From Psychrobacter sp. Pi2-1 (GTDB lineage: Bacteria; Pseudomonadota; Gammaproteobacteria; Pseudomonadales; Moraxellaceae): 64,000 nucleotides of DNA. The stretch is from NCBI RefSeq assembly GCF_904846645.1, contig NZ_CAJHBO010000017.1, positions 1-64,000 of the forward strand, in the 5' to 3' direction. The position numbers and the translations under genes were made by a program. The notes under the pieces were generated by a model. It made no database searches, was not told the DNA's origin, and was given only the letters and a program-made list of their open reading frames with translations. Positions 56,611 through 63,945 of the stretch are shown piece after piece (position 1 is the first letter of the stretch; the number at the start of each line of letters is the position of its first letter).

Positions 56611-56730
56611 TGGAATATCCTTATTATAAAATATAATATCCGATTTTATATCTATATGTTAAATTGCCGAACATACTGATAGTAGTGTGTCTAATTTTAG
56701 GGATAAGTCAATTAGTTAAAAACTTCTTAA

Positions 56731-56930
56731 CCTATAGTCAGCCATGCGGTATCTGTCCAAATGAATTAATAGAAATCAATACCTTCATTTGCCATAGTTA
56801 TTGGTATGTCCGCTTCAAGACATGCCTCATAACCACCAGCAATTGAGGCCACTTGCGTATAGCCAAGTTCTGCTAGTGACTGAGCTGCTAGCGCCGCGCG
56901 TCCACTGCTTTATGACAAGCAACTTGAGCC
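56731..56930. pseudogene. remnant of a second persulfide dioxygenase-rhodanese gene pair
   Basis: Plus strand about 56731-56764 matches the 3' end of the dioxygenase gene at about 61888-61921 (translates CGICPNEL versus CGVCPNDL). Directly after it, 56766-56930 matches the minus-strand rhodanese gene at 62285-62630, nearly base for base over its first 140 bp. The remnant lacks about 154 bp between two copies of CTGCTTT, which throws the frame out. Neither piece can be functional. The 300-bp spacer that separates the intact genes is also missing. Confidence 0.85.
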
Positions 56931-56997
56931 TGTGCTACAGGTATTTCAGTAATTTGTATTGTTAAACGATCCAATTTAGATTATTTAGCATTTTTTC

Positions 56998-57354
56998 TTA
57001 TGGATATGAAGCGCTATGCTTGGTTAACCCAGACAGTCCGGTTATCAGTGGCAATATAACCACATAAGCATAAACAAACAATGCTGCCACCATTGCCAGA
57101 TGGAAGGCCCAATCTACCCAATAATTGAGACTTCCTAAACTAGAATTAAAAAATAATGGCAAAGTAAAAAAGCCAATCCCTGCCGCAATAGCTGCTAGTA
57201 CAGTGGTAAAACGATATGCTAGCTTTTGATGCCTACCTACAATGCCCCAATAACTCCATGTGATCAGTAATAATAGAAATAATGTACCGACCAGCATCGC
57301 ATTCTCTAATATAGCTTCCCACAACATCATAAATGCTTGATTTAAAAGTAACAT
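56998..57354 (-). CDS. small integral membrane protein of the sulfur cluster
   Basis: 118 aa, almost entirely hydrophobic, with three or four membrane helices (about residues 14-34, 44-66 and 75-105) and few charged residues (RHQKLAYRF in a loop). I do not recognise the family. It follows the sulfide:quinone oxidoreductase gene by about 110 bp on the same strand, so it may be its membrane partner or a quinone-side anchor; that is inference only. Confidence 0.6.
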   Translation of the reverse strand: MLLLNQAFMMLWEAILENAMLVGTLFLLLLITWSYWGIVGRHQKLAYRFTTVLAAIAAGIGFFTLPLFFNSSLGSLNYWVDWAFHLAMVAALFVYAYVVILPLITGLSGLTKHSASYP

Positions 57355-57464
57355 GACAGCTCCTTTGCAAATGTTAGCGAAACTTAGTAAAAGTCCTCGC
57401 TTATATAAACGGTAGCCAGCTCATTGAAACTTATGAAGATACTGACTATCTGTACTATACGAGG

Positions 57465-58865
57465 TTAAACTCGACCTTTGGCAACAGCCATATAAGCAGG
57501 TTTCAGCATCATTTCTTCTAGAAACCATGCGAAATAGCTTTCTTTTAACGGGTTAACCAAAGGCACACTTGGGGTTAAATTATTTTCATAATCGAACTCA
57601 ACAAGCATTGCCTCACCTTCTTTGATTAACAACGGACACGAGGTATATCCATCAAATTTTTGACTGGGTGCCTTGCCTTGTATTACTTCAATAAGATTGT
57701 TCGTCACTATGGGTGCGGAGAGCTTAACGGTTGCGGCTGTTTTACCTTTTGGCGTTCCATTAATATCACCGACCCCAAAAATATTTTCATAGCGCTTGTG
57801 TTGTAGCGTATATTTATCGACGTCAAGCCAACCATTTTTATTGGCTAAGGGGCTGTTTAGTATACTGTCTACTGCAAACATGGGTGGTACAACATGAATA
57901 AAATCATAGTCTTGTCGATTTTGATTGCCCTCTGAATCCGTGAAATAGGCAGCTTTTGCTGATTTATCGATGCCAGTTAATCGTTGCTCAAAGTTTGCGC
58001 CAATTGGTGGGTCATAAGATGCCCAGCGTGATAATATATTTTCGTTTACAACAGGCACGCTAAATACCGTCTGATGTGGACTAAAAAATTGAATATCACT
58101 GTTTTGTCGTGTACCTGCTTGTATGAGTCTGTCATGCACCATAAAGGTCATTTTCAATGGCGCACCTGCACACTTCATGTCAGTATGTGCTAGCGTCATT
58201 ACGGCGCGCCCTCCTTTTTGACGAAAGGCATCTATTTGTTGCCATGTTTTTATAGCAATTTCTGGACTATGGTAAACACTACCAATGCCATCAGTGCCTA
58301 AGTCTTGAATATTAAGACCTTCTATTTTCTCAAAACCTAATCTTAAGCCAGTGGCTACCACTAGATAGTCATAGCCAATTTTTTTGCCGCTCTCAGTAAT
58401 TACCTGATTGTTATCCGGTGAAAACTCACGGGCATTTTCTTGTATCCAATTTATTCCTGCAGGAAGAAGGTTGGCGTTACTGTCTATAACCTTGTCGGTA
58501 TTATTCCAGACGCCTGTGGCTAACAAAGTGTAGCCAGGTTGATAATAGTGAGCTTGTCGACTGTCTAGTATAGTCAAGGTTGCGTTGGGAAGTTGAAGAC
58601 TCAATCTATTGGCAACGGCCAATCCTGCAATACCAGCACCGACAATAACAATATTAACTTTTTCTTGAGCTGTGGGAGACGATACGCAGCCATTCAGTGA
58701 CATGCTGCCTATAACTGCTCCAGTTGCAATGCCTGCACCAATAAATTGACGACGATTAAATAATCTTGAAACTATTGGTTGTTTGTTATCGTCAGCGCGA
58801 TTGGGATGCGCTGCCAACGCGTCTTGATTCGATATACTGTTTTGATTACTTGAATGTCGTTTCAT
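57465..58865 (-). CDS. sqr: Tat-exported sulfide:quinone oxidoreductase (type II-like)
   Basis: 466-aa flavoprotein oxidising sulfide to persulfide or polysulfide with electrons to quinone. After a polar leader, a twin-arginine signal (FNRRQFIGAGIATGA, 37-51) ends in SLNGC (Cys60), a possible Tat lipobox. FAD motif VGAGIAGLAV is at 75-84. Redox cysteines are Cys232 in MKCAGAPLK and Cys410 in YTSCPLL. A third cysteine near 200 is absent, as in type II SQRs. Most bacterial SQRs lack a Tat signal, so export is notable. The alternative is a flavocytochrome c sulfide dehydrogenase flavoprotein, but there is no partner cytochrome gene adjacent. Confidence 0.82.
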   Translation of the reverse strand: MKRHSSNQNSISNQDALAAHPNRADDNKQPIVSRLFNRRQFIGAGIATGAVIGSMSLNGCVSSPTAQEKVNIVIVGAGIAGLAVANRLSLQLPNATLTILDSRQAHYYQPGYTLLATGVWNNTDKVIDSNANLLPAGINWIQENAREFSPDNNQVITESGKKIGYDYLVVATGLRLGFEKIEGLNIQDLGTDGIGSVYHSPEIAIKTWQQIDAFRQKGGRAVMTLAHTDMKCAGAPLKMTFMVHDRLIQAGTRQNSDIQFFSPHQTVFSVPVVNENILSRWASYDPPIGANFEQRLTGIDKSAKAAYFTDSEGNQNRQDYDFIHVVPPMFAVDSILNSPLANKNGWLDVDKYTLQHKRYENIFGVGDINGTPKGKTAATVKLSAPIVTNNLIEVIQGKAPSQKFDGYTSCPLLIKEGEAMLVEFDYENNLTPSVPLVNPLKESYFAWFLEEMMLKPAYMAVAKGRV

Positions 58866-59016
58866 AATGATCTCCTATGTCCTTCTATACCATTCAGAAT
58901 AGTTAATTAAAATATATAGATATAAAACAAGGACATAAGAGCAAATGTTTTGTCCTTTCTATGGAGCTCTCAAGCTAATCAGCTTTTAAGCTACTGCTTT
59001 TTCATTAAAAGCAGCA

Positions 59017-59481
59017 TTAAAAACTGGCTATTTTTGTATCTTTATCAACCATCAATTTAGCAATGGCTGCGGGGTCTGCTACGGCAACACCATCAATTAG
59101 CGCAGACTTATCAAGCCCTTTACCCGGAAGATAAATGGCACAAACTTCGACTGTAGTTTTGGTTTTTTCCATAACTGTCTTCATTAACCCTTGTGCACTC
59201 ATATTCATTGGCGGTTGCCCTGTAATGACACTACTAGGCGCATCACGTAGTGCCATGTCACCAGCTGCACCGCAGAGCAATACGTTGGTTTCTGCTCCTT
59301 GCTTCGCTGATTGCATGGTGAGCACCATGGACATTAGCTGTACCTGAGCATCGTCCGATGTGACAATAACCAATAACGATGGTTTTGCTATCTTGATATG
59401 ACGAGTTTCTTCAGCAGAAGCAGAACTAACTGCTAAAAAAGTGGCAACTGCAGTAAGGATAGGAATAAAGATTCGTTTCAT
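59017..59481 (-). CDS. periplasmic DsrE-family sulfur-carrier protein
   Basis: 154-aa protein with an N-terminal Sec signal (cleavage near SASAEE) and a DsrE/TusD-like domain: SLLVIVTSDDAQVQLMSMVL, a loop LLCGAAGD and a conserved cysteine in TTVEVCAIYLPGKGL. DsrE folds carry sulfane sulfur on cysteine. Upstream of and co-directional with sqr (about 150 bp), so it may accept persulfide sulfur from SQR in the periplasm. The carrier function is inferred from family and context. Confidence 0.75.
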   Translation of the reverse strand: MKRIFIPILTAVATFLAVSSASAEETRHIKIAKPSLLVIVTSDDAQVQLMSMVLTMQSAKQGAETNVLLCGAAGDMALRDAPSSVITGQPPMNMSAQGLMKTVMEKTKTTVEVCAIYLPGKGLDKSALIDGVAVADPAAIAKLMVDKDTKIASF

Positions 59482-59677
59482 AATATCTCTCAGTTTCTCA
59501 CGAAGTTATCGGCTGCTATATTTGTTTATATGGCGAACAGCCGCTGGATAGTAATTTTAATCATATAAGTTTAAGACATGCTATTAGATAATAAGTTACA
59601 AGGTAAATTTAGAAAAACTAATAGTTATATTAAACTATATAATATTTTTTAGTATATTACTATGCTATATTTAATCT

Positions 59678-59693
59678 ATTGCATCGTTGCAAT
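59678..59693. promoter_or_regulatory. palindrome in the divergent sulfur-gene promoter region
   Basis: ATTGCA-TCGT-TGCAAT, 32 bases before the peroxiredoxin start, in the 244-bp AT-rich spacer between the leftward dsrE-sqr and rightward prx-rhodanese-pdo genes. A second, ATAGTT-N6-AACTAT, is at 59621-59638. These are candidate operators for a sulfide-responsive regulator, none of which is encoded in the window. Confidence 0.45.
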
Positions 59694-59725
59694 GATTTAA
59701 TAACTATCTAACTAAGGATAAACAA

Positions 59726-60418
59726 ATGAGAAACCGTCAACATTCACGCGAAAACTGTTCATGCCAAGATGACATGGAACCAACTAACGTCATTCAATTC
59801 CCTCAACTCAACCAACCCTCACCAGACTTCAATGCGTTAACCACTGATGGTATGAAGTCATTAGCTGACTACAAAGGTAAATGGTTAGTACTATTTTCTC
59901 ATCCAGCAGATTTTACGCCTGTATGTACTACGGAGTTCATAGCCTTTGCTAATAAAGCTGAAGATTTTCGTGCTAGAAACTGTGAATTGCTAGGATTATC
60001 TATTGATAGTGTGCATTCGCATATTGCTTGGATGCGTAACATCAAAGAAAATTTTGATGTAGAGATTACCTTTCCTATTATTGCTGATTTGTCGATGCAG
60101 GTTGCAAAGTCCTATGGCATGATTCAGCCCGGTGCCAGTGATACCTCAGCAGTACGTGCCACTTTTATCATTGACCCTGAAGGTATATTAAGAGCGATGG
60201 TCTATTACCCAATGAGTAATGGCCGCTCCGTTGATGAGTTCTTGCGTTTACTTGATGCGTTGCAAACCAGTGATGGCAACAAAGTTGCTACTCCAGAAAA
60301 CTGGAAAGTGGGTGATCAGGTAATTGTGCCGTCACCTCGTACCGCTGCAGAAGCTGAAAGACGTGCTGACGAAGGCTATGAGTATAAGGATTGGTATTTT
60401 AGTAAGAAGTCACTGTAA
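59726..60418 (+). CDS. 1-Cys (Prx6-type) peroxiredoxin
   Basis: 230-aa peroxiredoxin. The peroxidatic cysteine is in HPADFTPVCTTEFIAFA (about residue 72) and the long C-terminal domain is of the Prx6 type. A short N-terminal extension carries a CSC pair (ENCSCQDD, residues 10-17). The AAGGA ribosome site supports the first ATG rather than the one after this extension. First gene rightward from the divergent sulfur promoter; it probably removes peroxide or reduces persulfides arising in sulfide oxidation. Confidence 0.87.
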   Translation: MRNRQHSRENCSCQDDMEPTNVIQFPQLNQPSPDFNALTTDGMKSLADYKGKWLVLFSHPADFTPVCTTEFIAFANKAEDFRARNCELLGLSIDSVHSHIAWMRNIKENFDVEITFPIIADLSMQVAKSYGMIQPGASDTSAVRATFIIDPEGILRAMVYYPMSNGRSVDEFLRLLDALQTSDGNKVATPENWKVGDQVIVPSPRTAAEAERRADEGYEYKDWYFSKKSL

Positions 60419-60448
60419 CAAATATGAATTTGTGAATTAGCGATTAAT

Positions 60449-60500
60449 TTTGAGAAAGTTAAGCCTTATTAATTAACTAATATGCCTTGGCTTTCTCAAA
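60449..60500 (+). terminator. hairpin between peroxiredoxin and rhodanese genes
   Basis: Perfect arms TTTGAGAAAG/CTTTCTCAAA (60449-60458 with 60491-60500) around a 32-base loop; no strong T-run. Possibly a partial terminator or processing stem. Confidence 0.45.
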
Positions 60501-60587
60501 TACCATTACCTATATTTATGCCGCCAAAAGTGGGTTTTAGCGTCAACCAGCTGGCATAAAAGACTCGTATGTATCTATGGAGAGAGC

Positions 60588-61133
60588 ATGAAAACCATTA
60601 TTTTGTCGTTATTCCTTATGTTTGGTATGATTTTTTCTGCCAGCGCGGAAGATGCGTTATCTGTGCCACCACAGGAGGTCTGGAGCTTTGTGCAGGAGCA
60701 TCCTGATGAGTTGTTATTTGTTGATATAAGAGACCCTATAGAAATCATGTTTGTTGGCTTTACGGATGCTGTGGATATTAATATCCCTTTTAAGGTAGCT
60801 AATCGCACTCAGTTCAATGAAAGTAAAGGCAGCTTTGCTATGCAAAGTAATCCAGAATTTGTCAATGAGATTGAAAAGGCACTAGAAGCTAAAGGACTTG
60901 ATAAGGATTCTCTCATTGTGACGATGTGCCGTTCTGGCTCAGAACGTGGTAAACCAAGTGCAGATTATCTACTTTCGCAAGGGTTTTCAAACGTAAAATA
61001 TATTGATCACGGCTTTCAGGGAAGCACAGTAAAAGAGGGTAAGATGAAGGGATTTCGTGTAGTGAACGGTTGGCAAAATGCTGGTTTACCTTGGTCGTCA
61101 ATGATTAATGCAAACAAGATTAGTAAACCTTGA
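60588..61133 (+). CDS. periplasmic rhodanese
   Basis: 181-aa single-domain rhodanese with a Sec signal peptide (cleaved near SASAED). LFVDIRDPIEIMFVG precedes the active-site loop with catalytic cysteine in IVTMCRSGSERGKPSADYL. It transfers sulfane sulfur to a thiol, sulfite or cyanide in the periplasm. It lies between the peroxiredoxin and persulfide dioxygenase genes, so a step from SQR-made persulfide to thiosulfate is a reasonable reading. Confidence 0.85.
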   Translation: MKTIILSLFLMFGMIFSASAEDALSVPPQEVWSFVQEHPDELLFVDIRDPIEIMFVGFTDAVDINIPFKVANRTQFNESKGSFAMQSNPEFVNEIEKALEAKGLDKDSLIVTMCRSGSERGKPSADYLLSQGFSNVKYIDHGFQGSTVKEGKMKGFRVVNGWQNAGLPWSSMINANKISKP

Positions 61134-61231
61134 TCCTTGCTAAGTGCTATATATAGATGGTTATTAGCACGGCATTTATGTTGAATGACTTCTACTACTG
61201 TTAATATTAAATCACTGAACGAGGTTTTATT

Positions 61232-61981
61232 ATGATATTTCGACAACTATATGAGCCACTTTCTAGTACTTATACCTATCTTATAGGAGACGTCAATACA
61301 GGACAGGCAGTACTAATCGATCCTGTCATTGCGACGATGGATCGCGACTTAGCTGAGATACACAGATTGGGTCTGACTCTAGCTTATACTATTGATACAC
61401 ATATTCATGCGGATCACATCACGGCAGCTTTGGAGATGAAGCGGGCCGTTGGTAGTAAGATCGCTGCACCTGCCTACGACCGACTGGCATGTGCGGATGT
61501 TGGGCTAGAAGAAGGTATACCGTTTCAGGTTGCTGGTATTACTTTGCACCCATTGCATACACCAGGTCATACCGCAGGACATTTTGCTTATCTCTTCAAT
61601 GAGCGCGTATTTACTGGTGATGCTCTTCTCATTGAAGGGTGTGGACGAACTGACTTTCAGCATGGTGATTCCGATGCATTGTACCACTCTGTGCGTCAAA
61701 AGCTATTTTCTTTACCAGATGAGACGCTAGTTTACCCTGCACATGACTATAAAGAACGCTTTGTCTCTTCAATCGCTCAGGAAAAAAAGCGCAATCCAAG
61801 GCTTGGTGGTGATACAACTCTCGAGGAATTTAGAGTTATTATGAATAACTTAAATCTGCCATATCCCAAATTTATAGATCATGCAGTACCTGGCAATCAG
61901 CAGTGCGGTGTCTGTCCAAATGACTTACCTGATAACCTAGCAGCATACTGTCGTCAGATGGCTCAAAGCCCTCAAGGCTAA
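61232..61981 (+). CDS. persulfide dioxygenase (ETHE1-like metallo-beta-lactamase fold)
   Basis: 249-aa cytoplasmic iron enzyme oxidising glutathione persulfide to sulfite. Metal motif HIHADH is at residues 57-62, then HTPGHTAGHFAYLF, FTGDALLIEGCGRTDFQHGD and YPAHDY. The FTGD...GRTDFQ combination is characteristic of ETHE1/Blh persulfide dioxygenases rather than glyoxalase II. The C-terminus has a CGVCPNDLP motif. Together with SQR and rhodanese it forms the standard bacterial sulfide-to-sulfite/thiosulfate route. Confidence 0.88.
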   Translation: MIFRQLYEPLSSTYTYLIGDVNTGQAVLIDPVIATMDRDLAEIHRLGLTLAYTIDTHIHADHITAALEMKRAVGSKIAAPAYDRLACADVGLEEGIPFQVAGITLHPLHTPGHTAGHFAYLFNERVFTGDALLIEGCGRTDFQHGDSDALYHSVRQKLFSLPDETLVYPAHDYKERFVSSIAQEKKRNPRLGGDTTLEEFRVIMNNLNLPYPKFIDHAVPGNQQCGVCPNDLPDNLAAYCRQMAQSPQG

Positions 61982-62284
61982 TAGGTCTTATTTTAGAGAG
62001 GTATTAAGCGCTTTTTGTAGTTAAGCGTTTTAATACCTTTACCTATATATAAGTAGAGCATTAAAATTTTTTGATGTACGGATGAATAGACTAGAACCGT
62101 TAATCATCGCATGCTACTCATAACAACCCCTGTCGCACAATAAACTGATAATGGCCTAAAGTTTTAAAACAGTTAGATTTAAGTCATGGTCAGTGCTAGA
62201 AGCAGTTAAACCAACCATTAGACCTAACATATCAGTCGACCCACCTAATCGCATACACAATACGTTCCTATTGAAAATAAGTAG
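61982..62284. other. convergent spacer between dioxygenase and rhodanese genes
   Basis: Apart from the hairpin at 61999-62038 nothing definite is seen. A 32-codon minus-strand frame at 62156-62254 is too short and unsupported to call. Confidence 0.4.
61999..62040 (+). terminator. hairpin after the persulfide dioxygenase
   Basis: A 15-bp stem with one bulge (61999-62013 with 62023-62038) and a short T-tract, 18 bases after the stop codon. Confidence 0.7.
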
Positions 62285-62668
62285 CTAATAAAAATCAATA
62301 CCTTCATTTGCCATAGTTATTGGTATGTCCGTTTCAAGACATGCCTCATAACCACCAGCAATTGAGGCCACTTGCGTATAGCCAAGTTCTGCTAGTGACT
62401 GAGCTGCTAGCGCTGCGCGTCCACTGCTTTGACAATATAGTAGGATTTCAGTATCAGCACCCTTAATAGCTGGCAGGTCAGAAATTCTAAATTCTAGTAT
62501 GCCACGAGGTACTGATACTGCACCTTTGATATGGCCCGCAGCATACTCAGCAGGCTCTCTGACATCAATAATGATATCTGCTTTATAACAAGCAACTTGA
62601 GCCTGTGCTATAGGTATTTCAGTAATTTTCGCTTTCGCAGCGCTAACCAAGTCATGTGAAGTTTTCAT
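62285..62668 (-). CDS. cytoplasmic rhodanese
   Basis: 127-aa rhodanese domain without a signal peptide. DIIIDVREPAEYAAGHIKGA is followed by the active-site loop LLYCQSSGRAALAAQSL (catalytic cysteine at about residue 79) and a C-terminal VASIAGGYEACLE. It could move sulfur from glutathione persulfide or produce thiosulfate in the cytoplasm, complementing the dioxygenase. A broken duplicate lies at 56766-56930. It is downstream of the cydAB genes on the same strand. Confidence 0.88.
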   Translation of the reverse strand: MKTSHDLVSAAKAKITEIPIAQAQVACYKADIIIDVREPAEYAAGHIKGAVSVPRGILEFRISDLPAIKGADTEILLYCQSSGRAALAAQSLAELGYTQVASIAGGYEACLETDIPITMANEGIDFY

Positions 62669-62713
62669 ATTAATGCCTTAGAATAAGTGAGTTCAGTCAT
62701 ATGTTTAAAGTAA

Positions 62714-62830
62714 TTACAAGCCCATAGCCAGCTTGATTAATTGCGCAATAATAAAAATAGTCAAAAACCCTGCTATATACAATCCAATGAACCATGCCCA
62801 TTGTGTTTCTTTTTTACTAAAATTTTTCAT
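62714..62830 (-). CDS. 38-aa single-helix membrane protein next to cydB (DUF2474/CydX-like)
   Basis: A small gene with AGGAAG five bases before its ATG at 62830. It encodes a charged N-terminus (MKNFSKKETQWAW), one membrane helix (FIGLYIAGFLTIFIIAQLI) and a short tail. It starts 98 bases after the cydB stop. Cytochrome bd oxidases carry a tiny single-helix subunit encoded just after cydB (CydX in E. coli, DUF2474 proteins in the CioAB group), and this fits in size, topology and place. Sequence similarity alone is too short to choose between them. Confidence 0.7.
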   Translation of the reverse strand: MKNFSKKETQWAWFIGLYIAGFLTIFIIAQLIKLAMGL

Positions 62831-62928
62831 AACGACTTCCTAGTTAGCGTATTAATCAGCTTGTTAGGCTTAGTTGCTGTAATGACTTACAGCAACTGTC
62901 AGCTATTGATAGTCATGATTATCTATTA

Positions 62929-63945
62929 TTAATACATATGCTCATGATCTGTTTTTCCCTTAAAGGTGTAATAGGCAAAAGCAGTATAACTTAGGATAAT
63001 CGGTAGCATGATAACCGCACCAACGAGCATAAAGGATAACGACGTATCCGCCGCCGCGGCTTCATAAATAGTCATCTGATAGGGAACAATGTAAGGGAAA
63101 ATAGCAAAACAAACACCGACATAACCCATCAGAAATAACGCGACCGTTAGTAGAAAGGGACGGTACTCTCGCTCACCTGTCAAGTCTTTACGCATCAAAA
63201 AGAAGAGCAATATCACAATGATTGGCATCGGAGCTAAGTAGAGGATACCTGGTAAACTGAACCAGCTTTCGATGGCTACGATATCTGAGAGGTACATAAA
63301 CACCGTTACCACTATCATCGCTGCGACCAAAGCAAAAAGCAGCCACTCTGAAACTTTACGCGCCCATACTTGTAAGTGGTGTTCTGTCTTAATGATTAGC
63401 CATGTAGAGCCAAGTAAGGCATAACCAATAATCATCGCAAAGCCGCAGACGATAGAGAAAGGTGTTAACCAGTCGAATGGACCACCACTGTACAAACGAT
63501 CGCTAGATTCTAGGCCTTGTATTAAAGCGCCCAACATAAGCCCTTGACAAAAAGTCGCTAACACCGAACCCACAAAGAAAAAACTGTCCCATACATGACG
63601 ACGTGTCGAGGATTTAAATCGAAACTCAAATGCGACACCGCGCATAATTAGACCGAATAGCATAAAGATAACTGGTAGGTACAAGCCACTCATAACAATG
63701 CCATAAGCGACAGGGAATGCGGCAAATAAACCGCCGCCACCAAGTACGAGCCACGTCTCGTTACCATCCCAAAATGGAGCAATAGAGTTCATGATGCGGC
63801 TACGATTTTTGTCAGAGCCAGCAAAAGGAAATAAAATACCACAGCCCAAATCAAAACCATCAAGCAAAACGTATATGAAGACAGATAAGGCAACTAAACC
63901 GCCCCAAATTAGAGGTAAATCTAATACATCACCAAAGTTAAACAT
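62929..63945 (-). CDS. cydB: cytochrome bd ubiquinol oxidase subunit II (CydB/CioB)
   Basis: 338-aa inner-membrane protein with eight to nine helices. N-terminal signature IYVLLDGFDLGCGILFPFAG, then APFWDGNETWLVLGGGGLFAAFP and GLIMRGVAFEFRFK. It forms the quinol oxidase with CydA, whose stop overlaps this start (TAATG). bd-type oxidases tolerate sulfide and cyanide, which suits the neighbouring sulfide-oxidation genes. Whether it is the haem d or CioAB variant cannot be settled from subunit II alone. Confidence 0.93.
   Translation of the reverse strand: MFNFGDVLDLPLIWGGLVALSVFIYVLLDGFDLGCGILFPFAGSDKNRSRIMNSIAPFWDGNETWLVLGGGGLFAAFPVAYGIVMSGLYLPVIFMLFGLIMRGVAFEFRFKSSTRRHVWDSFFFVGSVLATFCQGLMLGALIQGLESSDRLYSGGPFDWLTPFSIVCGFAMIIGYALLGSTWLIIKTEHHLQVWARKVSEWLLFALVAAMIVVTVFMYLSDIVAIESWFSLPGILYLAPMPIIVILLFFLMRKDLTGEREYRPFLLTVALFLMGYVGVCFAIFPYIVPYQMTIYEAAAADTSLSFMLVGAVIMLPIILSYTAFAYYTFKGKTDHEHMY

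Noticed and set aside
62156..62254. 32-codon minus-strand frame (MRLGGSTDMLGLMVGL) as a membrane-protein remnant
   Set aside because: Too short, no ribosome site, and the resemblance to transporter segments is too weak to name.
62741..62932. 63-codon plus-strand frame opposite the cydB-adjacent small gene
   Set aside because: It overlaps the minus-strand small gene, which has the better ribosome site, location and topology.
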